NCBI GenBank assembly: GCA_016900015.1
Contig: JACJJM010000008.1
Span: forward strand, 1-64,000
Source: Phocaeicola coprophilus
GTDB lineage: Bacteria; Bacteroidota; Bacteroidia; Bacteroidales; Bacteroidaceae
DNA: 64,000 nucleotides
Direction of reading: 5' to 3'
In this document: piece by piece, positions 1 through 9,833 of the stretch
How positions within the stretch are numbered: the stretch's first letter is position 1
Layout: every line of letters starts with the position of its first letter
Program-made: the position numbers and the translations under genes
The notes under the pieces: model-generated
Databases searched by the model: none
The model's input: only the letters and a program-made list of their open reading frames with translations
Told to the model about the DNA's origin: nothing

Positions 1-524
1 AAACTCAATTTTCATACCTCCGCTGAATGTTTCTTCAAAAATATTTCCTAATGTTGCACTTGCTGGTTGACTCTGCCCTCCAGTTTTGTCATGTCAGGGA
101 GATGTGCTTTTTGTAAAAAGACAAAGGTAGGAATAAAATCCCTTAGAGGGAGATGTGCAATTTTAGGTTTTGTAACACATCCGTTTGGGACATGTCTAAA
201 ACCTCGCATGTTTTCTTTAGAATCACAAAGCTCTCTAAGCGGACGTTTCCGTCAGAATGGGTACACCTTGTTTGCTTAAACAGACCTTTTCCCTCCTTGG
301 TCTGGCCCGTCTCCCGAGTCCAGTCCGTGCCTGGGCGGAGTTAAGGGCCCGCAGACGGGGACTTAATGAGATTGTAATACGGGGAGGGGGTGAGGTGCAT
401 TCTCGGATGCACAAACGTGGTGTCGTGTGCTGATATTTCATCGGTTTGTAGTAGTTTTGTGCATAGATTGTTAAGAAAGATTTTGGAGAAAACCATGAAG
501 AGCCGTTTTCGGCAATGGGAGTAA
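1..524. other. Intergenic region with no convincing gene
   Basis: Short overlapping reading frames are present, but none has a recognisable domain, signal peptide or good start. Positions about 286-350 hold a GC-rich stretch (cagtccgtgc..gggcgg..ttaaggg) that resembles intergenic repeats elsewhere in the window. A possible -7 promoter element TAGTTTTG lies at 452-459, without a good -33 partner, and could serve the GH2 gene starting at 525. Confidence 0.5.
452..459 (+). promoter_or_regulatory. Possible -7 element (TAnnTTTG) for the GH2 gene
   Basis: TAGTTTTG fits the Bacteroidetes -7 consensus TAnnTTTG and lies about 65 bases before the GH2 start codon. No clear TTTG is seen at the expected -33 distance, so this is tentative. 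Confidence 0.3.
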
Positions 525-3500
525 ATGAAAAACCGAAAAATGAAACAGAGCGTAATGATGATTTTAGTCTGCCTGTTGGGGATTGTGCAGGCTGTGGCCG
601 GGGAAGACGGCCGTATGAAGTATAACTTTAATGCACAGTGGTTGTTGCATGTAGGCGATGTGTGTGAGGCCAAGGATGTGAAGTTTGATGATGCAGCCTG
701 GAAACAGGTCACCCTGCCGCGTCCGTTCAATGAAGACGAGGCTTTCCGCTTGAGTATCGAGCAACTGACGGACACCGTCGTCTGGTATCGCAAGCACTTC
801 CGGCTGCCGTCCGCGGCGCGTGGAAAGAAAGTCTTTGTGGAGTTCGAAGGCGTCCGTCAGGGAGCCGACTTCTATCTCAACGGACATCACCTCGGTTTGC
901 ACGAAAACGGGGCCATGGCCGTAGGCTTCGACCTTACTCCCTACATCAATTACAAAGGATACAACGTGATGGCTGTCCGTGTGGACAATGATTGGGACTA
1001 CAAGGAGCGGGCCACGGGCACAAAGTATCAGTGGAGCGACCGCAATTTCAATGCCAACTATGGCGGTATCCCGAAAAACGTATGGTTGCACGTGACGGAC
1101 AAGCTCTATCAGACGTTGCCGTTATACAGCAACCTGAAGACGACGGGCGTGTATGTCTATGCGGAAGACATTCGTGTAAAATCGCACCGTGCCGTCATCC
1201 ATGCTGAGTCGGAGGTGTGCAATGAGCATGCGCATGCCAGGCGTGTGCTCTACCGTGTGGAGCTTGTAGACCGCGATGGCCGTATGCTGAAAACCTTTGA
1301 GTCGAGTCCCGTTACCGTGCGCCCCGGAGAGACGGTGACGCTGTCCGCAGCCTCCGAAGTCGAAGGTTTGCATTTTTGGAGTTGGGGATACGGCTACCTG
1401 TACACGGTGAAGACCAGCCTTTGGGCCGATGGAGAGAAGGTGGATGAGGTCTGCACGCGGACAGGCTTCCGCAAGACCCGTTTCGGGGATGGCAAGATTT
1501 GGCTGAACGACAGGGTCATCCAGATAAAAGGCTATGCGCAGCGCACGAGCAACGAGTGGCCGGGTGTCGGCATGAGTGTCCCCGCCTGGCTGAGTGACTA
1601 TAGCAACGGACTGATGGTGGAAGGCTGTGCCAACCTGGTACGGTGGATGCACATCACGCCTTGGAAACAGGACATCGAGTCGTGCGACCGCGTGGGATTG
1701 CTGCAAGCCATGCCGGCTGGCGACGCCGAGAAAGACCGCGAAGGACGTCAGTGGGAGCAGCGCATGGAGCTGATGCGCGACGCCATCATCTATAACCGCA
1801 ACAATCCGAGCATCCTTTTCTACGAGTGTGGCAATGAGTCCATCAGCCGTGAGCACATGCTGGAGATGAAGGCCTTGCGCGACCGGTACGACCCTCATGG
1901 CGAACGTGCCATCGGTTCGCGCGAGATGCTTGACATCCGCGAGGCTGAATATGGCGGTGAGATGCTGTATATAAACAAGAGCAAGCATCACCCGATGTGG
2001 GCGATGGAGTATTGCCGTGACGAGGGGTTGCGGAAGTATTGGGACGAATATTCCTATCCTTATCACCGGGAGGGAGATGGCAATAGTTCCTTCCATTCGG
2101 CAGCGACTAACACAATGAAAAAGAACGTAGATGCCGCGGCTTACAATCATAATCAGGATGCTTTCACCATCGAACAGGTCTGCCGTTGGTACGACTACTG
2201 GCGTGAGCGTCCCGGGACGGGCGAACGGGTCAGCTCCGGCGGTGTGAAAATCATCTTCTCTGACACGAATACACACTATCGTGGTGTGGAAAACTATCGT
2301 CGTAGCGGCGTGACAGACGCGATGCGTATCCCGAAAGACCCCTTTTATGCCCATCGTGTCATGTGGAACGGTTGGGTCGATCCGGAGACACCGGACATTC
2401 ACATCGTGGGCCATTGGAACTATGAGGCCGGATTGGTCAAACCGGTCCATGTGGTCTCTAATACGGAGCAGGTGGAACTGTTTCTGAATGGCCGTTCTTT
2501 GGGATTCGGTGAGCAGAAATACCGTTTCCTTTATACGTTCCCTCGTGTGGCCTACGAAGCGGGCGAGTTGGTGGCTGTGGGGCGCGACGCTGACGGAAAA
2601 GAGTTGTGTCGTATAGTATTGTGCACGGTCGGTAAGCCGGAACGAATCAAATTGGAAGCTATAGAGAATCCTGATGGTTGGAAAGCCGACGGAGCCGACA
2701 TGCTGTTATTGCAGTTTGAGGTGGTGGACGGCGAGGGACGCCGTTGTCCGCTGGCCAATGATTTGGTTCGCTTTCAGTTGGAAGGCCCTGCCGAATGGCG
2801 CGGAGGCATAGCGCAGGGAGAAGGAAACTATATCCTGTCAAAAGAACTGCCCATGGAGTGCGGGGTCAACAGAGTGTTGCTACGTTCGCTTCCGAAGGCT
2901 GGCAAGGTGCGGGTGACGGCCACGGTGCAGGGACTGCAACCGGCCGAGATGGAGCTGGAGACGTCACCGGTGGAGGTCGTCAACGGACTGAGCACATATA
3001 TCCCCGGTGACCGGCTCGACGGACGGTTGACCCGCGGCGAGACGCCCCTTACTCCTTCTTACAAGGATACAAAGGTGGATGTCGGCATCATGTCTGCAAC
3101 GGCTGGAGCCAATGCCGACATGGCTTGCAACAGCTATGATGACAACGAACTGAGCGAATGGAGAAACGACGGTCGCATGCAGACGGCTTGGGTCACTTAC
3201 AAACTGGACCGTGCGGCACGAGTTGACGAAGTCTGTTTGAAGCTGGCAGGCTGGCGGACGCGCAGCTATCCGTTGGAAGTCTATGCCGGAGACACGCTGG
3301 TGTGGAGCGGAAAGACAGAACGCAGTCTGGGGTATGTACATCTCAACGTAAAGCCGGTCTTGGCGGATGAGATTACCATCTGCTTGCGTGGAGTCAGCGA
3401 AGAACAGGATGCGTTCGGCCAGATTGTGGAAGTGGCTGCGCCGTCAGCAGGCGGACTGGACATGGCCGGGGTGAAAGCTGGGAAGAAATCCAGGCAGGAA

Positions 3501-3545
3501 CTGCGCATCATGGAAGTGGAATTTAAGGAGAATTTATGGCAATGA
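525..3545 (+). CDS. Glycoside hydrolase family 2 (beta-galactosidase/beta-glucuronidase-like), secreted
   Basis: This 1006-residue exported enzyme probably removes a terminal beta-linked sugar, such as galactose, from an oligosaccharide; the exact sugar cannot be read from sequence. Residues 1-26 form a signal peptide ending AVAG. A GH2 sugar-binding domain follows (about 35-200), then an Ig-like domain (about 210-320) and a TIM barrel (about 325-600). The acid/base candidate is E438 in YECGNES, and the nucleophile candidate is E495 in WAMEYC. A DUF4982-like domain (about 625-700), an Ig/invasin-like segment and a galactose-binding-like C-terminus complete the length usual for large PUL GH2 enzymes. 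A purine-rich GGGAG just precedes the ATG. The stop overlaps the next gene by 10 bases, so the two are translationally linked. Family assignment is firm; substrate is inferred only from the pectin-type esterase neighbour. Confidence 0.93.
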   Translation: MKNRKMKQSVMMILVCLLGIVQAVAGEDGRMKYNFNAQWLLHVGDVCEAKDVKFDDAAWKQVTLPRPFNEDEAFRLSIEQLTDTVVWYRKHFRLPSAARGKKVFVEFEGVRQGADFYLNGHHLGLHENGAMAVGFDLTPYINYKGYNVMAVRVDNDWDYKERATGTKYQWSDRNFNANYGGIPKNVWLHVTDKLYQTLPLYSNLKTTGVYVYAEDIRVKSHRAVIHAESEVCNEHAHARRVLYRVELVDRDGRMLKTFESSPVTVRPGETVTLSAASEVEGLHFWSWGYGYLYTVKTSLWADGEKVDEVCTRTGFRKTRFGDGKIWLNDRVIQIKGYAQRTSNEWPGVGMSVPAWLSDYSNGLMVEGCANLVRWMHITPWKQDIESCDRVGLLQAMPAGDAEKDREGRQWEQRMELMRDAIIYNRNNPSILFYECGNESISREHMLEMKALRDRYDPHGERAIGSREMLDIREAEYGGEMLYINKSKHHPMWAMEYCRDEGLRKYWDEYSYPYHREGDGNSSFHSAATNTMKKNVDAAAYNHNQDAFTIEQVCRWYDYWRERPGTGERVSSGGVKIIFSDTNTHYRGVENYRRSGVTDAMRIPKDPFYAHRVMWNGWVDPETPDIHIVGHWNYEAGLVKPVHVVSNTEQVELFLNGRSLGFGEQKYRFLYTFPRVAYEAGELVAVGRDADGKELCRIVLCTVGKPERIKLEAIENPDGWKADGADMLLLQFEVVDGEGRRCPLANDLVRFQLEGPAEWRGGIAQGEGNYILSKELPMECGVNRVLLRSLPKAGKVRVTATVQGLQPAEMELETSPVEVVNGLSTYIPGDRLDGRLTRGETPLTPSYKDTKVDVGIMSATAGANADMACNSYDDNELSEWRNDGRMQTAWVTYKLDRAARVDEVCLKLAGWRTRSYPLEVYAGDTLVWSGKTERSLGYVHLNVKPVLADEITICLRGVSEEQDAFGQIVEVAAPSAGGLDMAGVKAGKKSRQELRIMEVEFKENLWQ

Positions 3546-5224
3546 TTGGACGGAAGAATAAACAGAAGAAAGAGAATAGAATGAAGATTAATAAGTGGTG
3601 GGTCGTCGGCATCTGTTTGGCTCTGCTTGGGGAGGCCGGCGTATGGGCTCAAGACAAAGTGCCAGCCCCGATGAGAGATGTAAATCAAGTGGTCGACAAC
3701 ACGCTTGACAGTCTGAACAAGGCGCGCACGGCGCGTCCCGTGCCGGGGTCGACCCGTAAGGCCGGTTGTCCCGTGTTGTTCCTGGTCGGAAACAGCACGA
3801 TGCGCACGGGGACGTTAGGCAATGGGAATAACGGCCAGTGGGGATGGGGCTATTTCCTGCATGAGTATTTTGACGAAAGCCGCATCACGGTGGAGAACCA
3901 CGCCTTGGGAGGCACGAGCAGCCGGACGTTTTACAACCGTCTTTGGCCCGACGTGCTCAAGGGTATCCGCAGGGGCGACTGGGTCATCATCGAGTTGGGT
4001 CACAATGACAACGGGCCCTATGACAGCGGACGTGCGCGGGCTTCCATTCCCGGCATCGGTAAGGACTCGCTGGTCGTGACCATCAAGGAGACCGGTGTGA
4101 AAGAAACGGTCTACACGTATGGGGAATACATGCGCCGCTTCATCCGTGACGTGAAAGCCCGGGGAGCGCACCCCATCCTGATGTCGCTCACACCGCGCAA
4201 TGCCTGGGACGATGCCGACAGCACGGTCATCACCCGCGTGAACCGGACATTTGGTTTGTGGGCCAGGCAAGTGGCCCGGAAGGAACATGTGCCTTTCATT
4301 GACCTGAACGAGATTACGGCACGCAAGTTCGAGCGTTTCGGCAAGGAGAAGGTGAAATATATGTTCTATCTGGACCGCATCCACACGAGTGCTTTCGGAG
4401 CGAGGGTCAATGCAGAGTCGGCTGTGGAAGGGATACGCGGTTGCAAACGGCTCAAACTGGCCGGATACCTCAAGCCGCAGGCAGACAAGGCAGCCCGTGT
4501 CGCGCGCAAGAAAGGTTGCCCCGTGGTTTTCACCATTGGCGACAGCACCGTGCGCAATGCGGATGAAGGTGACAGCATGTGGGGCTGGGGAAGTGTGCTG
4601 GCGGAGCAGTTGGATACGGCCCGCGTTACGGTGGTCAACTGTGCCATGCCCGGCCGTAGCGCCCGGACTTATCTTGACGAAGGACGATGGGACAGTGTCT
4701 ATCACGCGCTTCAGCCGGGTGATTTCGTGTTGATACAGTTCGGGCACAACGACGCCGGTCCTATCAACACGGGCAAGGCTCGCGCGGAGTTGCGTGGGGC
4801 AGGCGACGAAAGCCGAGTGTTCCGCATGGAGAAGACCGGACAATACCAGGTGGTGTACACGTTTGGATGGTACTTGCGTAAGTTCATCATGGATGTACGT
4901 GAGAAGGGGGCTTATCCGATAGTGCTGAGCCACACGCCCCGCAATAAGTTTGACAACGGCAAGATAGAGCGCAATACGGGCAGTTTTGGAGCTTGGACTC
5001 GAGATGCGGCCGAGCGTGCCGGCGCATGGTATGTCGATTTGAATAAAATCTCTGGTGACAAGTTGGAGAAGATGGCCAATGAGCAAGGGCTGCGTCTTGT
5101 GGGAGAATATTTCAAGAACGACCACACGCACACTTCCTTGAAGGGAGCCCGGCTCAATGCTCAGAGCATAGCCGAAGGATTGAGGATGACCGATTGCCCG
5201 CTGAAGGACTATTTGAGAGACTGA
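3536..5224 (+). CDS. Tandem SGNH/GDSL esterase, rhamnogalacturonan acetylesterase-like (CE12), two domains
   Basis: The protein carries two complete SGNH hydrolase domains resembling rhamnogalacturonan acetylesterases, which remove acetyl groups from pectin backbones. Domain 1 (about 75-300) has the serine block GNST (S87), the block GHND, and the catalytic pair D280/H283. Domain 2 (about 325-555) has GDST (S337), GHND, and D529/H532. Both triads appear intact, although the first domain reads GNS where GDS is usual. The chosen ATG at 3536 has a strong AAGGAG five bases upstream inside the GH2 gene. An internal ATG at 3581 would give a shorter, more typical signal peptide (MKINKWW..GVWAQ) and is a real alternative. 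Overlap with the GH2 gene indicates one operon, consistent with joint action on a pectic or acetylated side chain. Confidence 0.9.
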   Translation: MAMIGRKNKQKKENRMKINKWWVVGICLALLGEAGVWAQDKVPAPMRDVNQVVDNTLDSLNKARTARPVPGSTRKAGCPVLFLVGNSTMRTGTLGNGNNGQWGWGYFLHEYFDESRITVENHALGGTSSRTFYNRLWPDVLKGIRRGDWVIIELGHNDNGPYDSGRARASIPGIGKDSLVVTIKETGVKETVYTYGEYMRRFIRDVKARGAHPILMSLTPRNAWDDADSTVITRVNRTFGLWARQVARKEHVPFIDLNEITARKFERFGKEKVKYMFYLDRIHTSAFGARVNAESAVEGIRGCKRLKLAGYLKPQADKAARVARKKGCPVVFTIGDSTVRNADEGDSMWGWGSVLAEQLDTARVTVVNCAMPGRSARTYLDEGRWDSVYHALQPGDFVLIQFGHNDAGPINTGKARAELRGAGDESRVFRMEKTGQYQVVYTFGWYLRKFIMDVREKGAYPIVLSHTPRNKFDNGKIERNTGSFGAWTRDAAERAGAWYVDLNKISGDKLEKMANEQGLRLVGEYFKNDHTHTSLKGARLNAQSIAEGLRMTDCPLKDYLRD

Positions 5225-5440
5225 CCGGAACTGTGCTCAGGGACTTGTTCAGGGTCTTCCCGCGCGCTCCAATGCTGGCCGTGCTTCCCCAGGACTCGGC
5301 CCGAGGACGGCCTCCTTTTGGCCCGTGCCCCGAGCCTAGTCCGTGGTCGGGCGGCCTTAAGGGGCGGGAAACGGTAGGAAGAAGGAAGCTTTTTGTCGCA
5401 ATAAATGAGTATTTGTTATGGACTTACGGACGGTTTGTCG
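5225..5440. repeat. Intergenic region with GC-rich repeat copy
   Basis: Positions about 5285-5385 contain blocks (cggcctccttttggcccg, agtccgtggtcgggcgg, ccttaagggg) that align with similar blocks near 300, 10060-10140, 30960-31060, 51600-51680 and 58580-58660. No gene is seen. The function is unknown; these could be decayed intergenic repeat elements. Confidence 0.45.
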
Positions 5441-5448
5441 TAGATTTG
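5441..5448 (+). promoter_or_regulatory. Likely -7 element for the helicase gene
   Basis: TAGATTTG matches TAnnTTTG exactly, 43 bases before the helicase start at 5492. TATG at 5417-5420 sits 20 bases upstream and is a weak match to the TTTG -33 element. Confidence 0.45.
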
Positions 5449-5491
5449 CATCGACGGAATGAAAATGCCTCATTTTATGTAAGACAAGTAG

Positions 5492-8400
5492 ATGCCGATG
5501 AAGCGTTTGTTGGACTTTTTAAGAAAAGCCATATCTTTCTGTTGGAAGAAAGCGACTGACAAGAAGGAAGTGCCTGACAGGTTTCCGAAGGAGTATGCCG
5601 GTGTGCTTTCTTTCAATCAGGCTTTGCGTGAGCTTTTGTCAAAAGACCAATACATAGCCCGGAGTGATTACAGGCATTTGATAGAAGACTTTGCAGAGCT
5701 GCATAAATTTTATGAGACGCTGTGTGTCTCCGGACTATTGGAAGACTATGTGCGAAAACACCGGTTGGATGCGATGGAAATCATCCGTTTCCGTGACATT
5801 TACGGAGGCATGGTGGACTTGAAGGAAGAGGTCCCGGTCGTCAGAAGGCACAATGATGAATACGTGTCCAGGCATCTGGTGTCAGAGAAGGACTATCTGG
5901 ACGGGATTCTCAAAGCATGCGATCCGGCCATTCTGCTGGATGACGAGCAACGCGAGGTCGTGTTGTCGGACGAGGATTATACGTTGGTCATTGCTGGAGC
6001 CGGGGCGGGAAAGACCACCACAGTGGCTGCAAAGGTGAGATACCTGGTCGAACGGCGTGGCGTAGATCCTCGCAAGATACTCGTCATATCATTTACCAAC
6101 AAAGCTGTGGGGGAACTTCGTGAACGTATCAATGACCGGCTTCACCTCAGCTGTCCGATTACGACCTTTCATTCGGCGGGTTATGCCATCCTGAGGAAAA
6201 GTGATGCCGGTCGGCCGAAAATCGTGGATGGAGGCTTCATGTATCACGTTATCAAAGACTATCTCAAGTCGAAAGTGCTTAGCAATCCGGTGCTGGTGAA
6301 AAAGCTGGTCTTGTTTTTCGGCTCTTATTTTTCTGCGCCCTATGAAGGAGACGATGTGAACCGTTACTTCCAGTTCGTCTCCAAGACGGACTTTTCCACG
6401 CTCAGGAGCAATGTCCAGGAATACATCCAGCAGATTATAGACCGCAAGACGCGCAAGGTGCAGACGTTGAACAATGAAGTGTTGCGCTCCGTCGAGGAGG
6501 TACGGATAGCCAATTTCCTTTATTTGAACAACATCGAATACGAATATGAACCTGTCTACCAGTATCGTGTCTTGGACTCCAACAAGCCTTACACGCCGGA
6601 TTTCAGAATCAAGCAAGGGGAGAAGGTGACCTACATAGAGCATTTCGGCATTACGGAGGATGGGCAGAACAGCCGTTATACCCAGGAAGAACTGGATAGA
6701 TATAAAGCGCGGGTGAATGACAAGATAAAGCTGCACCGTAAACATAAGACGGACCTGGTGTACACTTTTTCGGTGTATAATGACCGGCGTCCTTTTCTGG
6801 AACATCTGGAGGAACAGTTGCTGCAGAGGGGGTATGTTCTGGAACCGAGGCCTATGGAGACTGTCTATAAGAAACTGGTCGATGCGGAAGAGAGCAAATA
6901 TATAACGAAACTCACGCTGTTGGTGTGTCATTTCATCAGCAACTTCAAGACGCAAGGCTACAAGGGTGAGAAGTTTGACGAGTTCAGTTCGAAGATACAG
7001 AACGTCAGGACACGCCTGTTTTTGGATATATGCCGCGTCTGCTACATGGAATACCAGAAGTCGTTGCGCGAACAGCAGTGCATCGATTTTGAAGATATGA
7101 TAAACGAGTCGGCCGAGCTGTTGCGCAAGAAGCAGATAGCAAAAGAACGGCTGGACTTTAAATATATCATCGTCGATGAGTATCAGGACATATCCCGCCA
7201 GCGCTACAATCTCATCCGTGAACTGTCCAAGTTGTGCGATGCCAAGATTGTGGCTGTGGGCGACGACTGGCAGTCCATCTATGCTTTTAGCGGTTCGATT
7301 TTGCCGTTGTTCACCCGTTTTTGTCAAGAAGTCGGCTATGGGCAGGAGCTGAAGATTACAAGGACCTATCGGAACGCGCAAGAGATAATCGACATCGCCG
7401 GGACCTTCATACAGCGAAACAGCAGTCAGATAAGGAAAGACTTGATTTCCCCCAAGCGAATCGTCAATCCGGTCATTATCCGCACCTACAGTGAAGAGTA
7501 TTCCAAAGAGCAGGCCGGAGGGCGCTATTACAATATGGGGGAGGCCGTCAATAAAGCCATAGAGGAAATCATCGGCTACAACCGCAGCGAGGGAAAATCA
7601 CAAGTGGCTTCCATCCTGTTGATAGGACGTTACGGATTTGACGCCAAGCATCTTTGCTATTCCAAAGAGTTTATGTACGACGAGAAGTCCGGACGCGTCT
7701 ATTCTTCCCGATACCGTTCGCAAGTGAAGCTTCAGTTCATGACGGCACACAGCTCCAAGGGGTTGAGTGCCGACAATGTCATTATCGTCAATGCCAAAGA
7801 CGACGTTTACGGTTTTCCCTCAAAAGTGGATGATGACCCCGTGTTGAGCTTGGTGGTGTCGAATGACCATTCGTACAATTATGCTGAAGAGCGGCGCTTG
7901 TTCTATGTGGCTTTGACCCGGACCAAAAACCGGGTTTTCATCATCACGCCGGAACGACGGCCGTCGGAATTCATCAAGGAGCTGCTGAGGGAAACAGAGG
8001 TTTATCCCTATGTGACTTTAAAAGGCGAGTTGAAGACGGATTTGGCAGACTCAAAGCGGGCGTTCAACAGTTGCCCCATCTGTGGCTATCCGATGCAATT
8101 CCGGTGGAACAAGAACTATGGCTTGAAATTATGGATGTGCACGAACGAGCAGGAAGTGTGTGGTTTTATGACTAACGACCGGCGGGGCGGCGAGTTGGCT
8201 ATCCAGAAATGTGATTGGTGTGAGGATGGTTATCTGGTGGTGAAGCCGGGCAAGAAAGGGTATATTTTGGGGTGTACCAATTACAAGGATGACAGGTCGG
8301 GATGTGGGAGGGTGTTGAACCTTGAACACTATCGGATATGGCGGCGAAATGATTTCGGCGTGGAGGACCGTTCTGTGGACAAACCGTCGTTCTTGAAATC

Positions 8401-8803
8401 AGTTCCGGCGGAGACACTGTCCGCGCCGAAGATGATACCCGCCAAAGAACGGAGGCCTCAGGCACAGACGTCGGGCATCAATAGGGTTGGTTATGCCGGC
8501 TATTCTATCGGGACGACCGAGTTTCAGGTATTGACAGATGCCGAAGGCCATGTCCTGACCGACATCGAACTGTTGCTGAGGCTATATATCCTCAGAGACG
8601 GATTGGCAAAGAGGCGTGGCATTCAGGTTTCGCAAATCATGCAAAACGCCGACCTGGTGCGGCTGGCGACGGACAAACCTACGACCAAGGAGGAATTCCT
8701 TCGTATTTATGGGGTCGGAGAGCGCAAGTATGAAAATTCAGGAGATGAATTCATTGCCGAGATAAGGAGTTATGTCAGTCCCCGCTCGGGAGAGCCGGAA
8801 TAA
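5492..8803 (+). CDS. UvrD/Rep-family helicase with inserted nuclease-like domain, zinc fingers and HRDC
   Basis: This 1103-residue protein is an SF1 DNA helicase, probably acting in DNA repair or processing. The Walker A motif GAGAGKTTT contains K174, and the Walker B is DEYQD (D562/E563). Between the helicase motifs, about residues 335-435, lies a restriction-endonuclease-like segment with TPDF (D370) and YIEHFG (E383), the arrangement of a PD-(D/E)XK fold seen in helicase-IV-like proteins. The motif TAHSSKGLSADNVI near 750 and the VALTRTK motif near 810 are conserved UvrD elements. Two C4 zinc-finger modules follow (CPIC..C..C near 861-890 and CDWC..C..C near 910-945), resembling topoisomerase-type fingers. 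An HRDC domain occupies about 1025-1100. It stands alone with its own promoter and downstream hairpin. Repair is the default role; phage defence is possible but unsupported by neighbours. Confidence 0.9.
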   Translation: MPMKRLLDFLRKAISFCWKKATDKKEVPDRFPKEYAGVLSFNQALRELLSKDQYIARSDYRHLIEDFAELHKFYETLCVSGLLEDYVRKHRLDAMEIIRFRDIYGGMVDLKEEVPVVRRHNDEYVSRHLVSEKDYLDGILKACDPAILLDDEQREVVLSDEDYTLVIAGAGAGKTTTVAAKVRYLVERRGVDPRKILVISFTNKAVGELRERINDRLHLSCPITTFHSAGYAILRKSDAGRPKIVDGGFMYHVIKDYLKSKVLSNPVLVKKLVLFFGSYFSAPYEGDDVNRYFQFVSKTDFSTLRSNVQEYIQQIIDRKTRKVQTLNNEVLRSVEEVRIANFLYLNNIEYEYEPVYQYRVLDSNKPYTPDFRIKQGEKVTYIEHFGITEDGQNSRYTQEELDRYKARVNDKIKLHRKHKTDLVYTFSVYNDRRPFLEHLEEQLLQRGYVLEPRPMETVYKKLVDAEESKYITKLTLLVCHFISNFKTQGYKGEKFDEFSSKIQNVRTRLFLDICRVCYMEYQKSLREQQCIDFEDMINESAELLRKKQIAKERLDFKYIIVDEYQDISRQRYNLIRELSKLCDAKIVAVGDDWQSIYAFSGSILPLFTRFCQEVGYGQELKITRTYRNAQEIIDIAGTFIQRNSSQIRKDLISPKRIVNPVIIRTYSEEYSKEQAGGRYYNMGEAVNKAIEEIIGYNRSEGKSQVASILLIGRYGFDAKHLCYSKEFMYDEKSGRVYSSRYRSQVKLQFMTAHSSKGLSADNVIIVNAKDDVYGFPSKVDDDPVLSLVVSNDHSYNYAEERRLFYVALTRTKNRVFIITPERRPSEFIKELLRETEVYPYVTLKGELKTDLADSKRAFNSCPICGYPMQFRWNKNYGLKLWMCTNEQEVCGFMTNDRRGGELAIQKCDWCEDGYLVVKPGKKGYILGCTNYKDDRSGCGRVLNLEHYRIWRRNDFGVEDRSVDKPSFLKSVPAETLSAPKMIPAKERRPQAQTSGINRVGYAGYSIGTTEFQVLTDAEGHVLTDIELLLRLYILRDGLAKRRGIQVSQIMQNADLVRLATDKPTTKEEFLRIYGVGERKYENSGDEFIAEIRSYVSPRSGEPE

Positions 8804-8808
8804 AACAA

Positions 8809-8853
8809 ACCTCCGACAAATGCCGGAGGAAAAACTTGCGCACATGTCGGAGG
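8809..8853. terminator. Hairpin terminator between convergent genes
   Basis: CCTCCGACA at 8810-8818 pairs perfectly with TGTCGGAGG at 8845-8853. An alternative shorter stem uses CGGAGG at 8824-8829. It lies between the 3' ends of the helicase and the PepSY-like lipoprotein gene and could stop transcription from both sides. Confidence 0.6.
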
Positions 8854-8876
8854 CGTGGTTTGTCTGCGTGGGGACA

Positions 8877-9833
8877 TTAGGTCCATTCATCCCAAAGGTC
8901 ACCCCACCAGCCGTCTTCCCAATCTTCGGGAATTTCTTTCTTAATATTGCCGTCTTCGTCCACGATGATTAGCCAATCGTCGTCGGCACGTTCAGCCTCG
9001 ATGGCGTAGAACATGCCCCGGCGGGAGTCTATCACGTCGATGTCGTCATCGTCCATATCATGGTAACCTTTTGACCACAGTTTGCTCCATGTGCCTTCGG
9101 GCAGGCTGCGGCGGCTCACTTCCCACTTGCTGCCGACCCACTCGTTGCGGAAGTTGAAGTAGACATCTTTCTCGCGTCCTTCGTGACGGATTTCGATTTC
9201 GAGGAATCCGTCGTCCCAGTCGCGGTCGGTGATGTGCGAGCCGGGGTATCTGTCAGCGACGAATTCCGAAGGAGTCATCGGCTGTTCTTCCGGGATGAAA
9301 TCGATGTGGTTGTCATCTTCCGGAGCGTTGGTGAGAGCTTGCACGAGACGGCCCGTCTCCGTGTAGTAAAGGTCGACATCGGTTTCCACGCCGTTCTCAT
9401 TCTTGTCCACCTCGATGACATAGAATGTTTCAGAGTCAGCACGTTCCAACACATTGGCTTCATCGTCCACCGTCCAAGGAGCTTGGGAATAGATGGTGTC
9501 GTTGAATGCCCGGATGACAGCACTCGGGAGGCTGTTGAACGGGATTTCACGGTCTGTCATGCCCCAGCGTTTGCTGATGCGCGAGAACCAGGCCGTGCAG
9601 TTGGGCTGCCTCATTTCGGCCCGCGTTCCCTCGTCGTAGAACCGGGCGACATCGTAGTCGTCGATAGACGTCCATGAGACGTTGGTCGCGTTGGGATACA
9701 TTTCATAAAACGCCTTGACGATTTCTTCGGATACGTCAGACGGAGTTCCGGACAGGCCGTCGTCATCACTGCACGACGACAGCACAAACATGCTGCACAA
9801 TGCAGCCATCAGAAAGAATTTGAGCTGTTTCAT
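8877..9833 (-). CDS. PepSY-like lipoprotein
   Basis: This 318-residue protein begins with a lipoprotein signal peptide whose lipobox LSSC places the lipidated cysteine at C21. An aspartate run follows. The body is made of beta-strand repeats typical of the Bacteroidetes PepSY-like (BLIP-like) family. These include an 'F..MYPNATNVSW' type block near 35-50 and acidic 'EVDKNENGVETDVDLYY' type blocks further on. Proteins of this family are periplasmic or surface lipoproteins of unknown function. The reading frame extends 24 codons further upstream, but the ATG at 9833 gives the proper signal peptide and is chosen. It is monocistronic, with an AT-rich upstream region. No partner gene is obvious. 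Confidence 0.8.
   Translation of the reverse strand: MKQLKFFLMAALCSMFVLSSCSDDDGLSGTPSDVSEEIVKAFYEMYPNATNVSWTSIDDYDVARFYDEGTRAEMRQPNCTAWFSRISKRWGMTDREIPFNSLPSAVIRAFNDTIYSQAPWTVDDEANVLERADSETFYVIEVDKNENGVETDVDLYYTETGRLVQALTNAPEDDNHIDFIPEEQPMTPSEFVADRYPGSHITDRDWDDGFLEIEIRHEGREKDVYFNFRNEWVGSKWEVSRRSLPEGTWSKLWSKGYHDMDDDDIDVIDSRRGMFYAIEAERADDDWLIIVDEDGNIKKEIPEDWEDGWWGDLWDEWT

Noticed and set aside
341-793. Minus-strand 150-residue frame at the left end
   Set aside because: It overlaps the start of the GH2 gene and has no homologous features.
1122-2450. 442-residue open frame on the minus strand
   Set aside because: It is antisense to the GH2 catalytic region and lacks a signal or domain.
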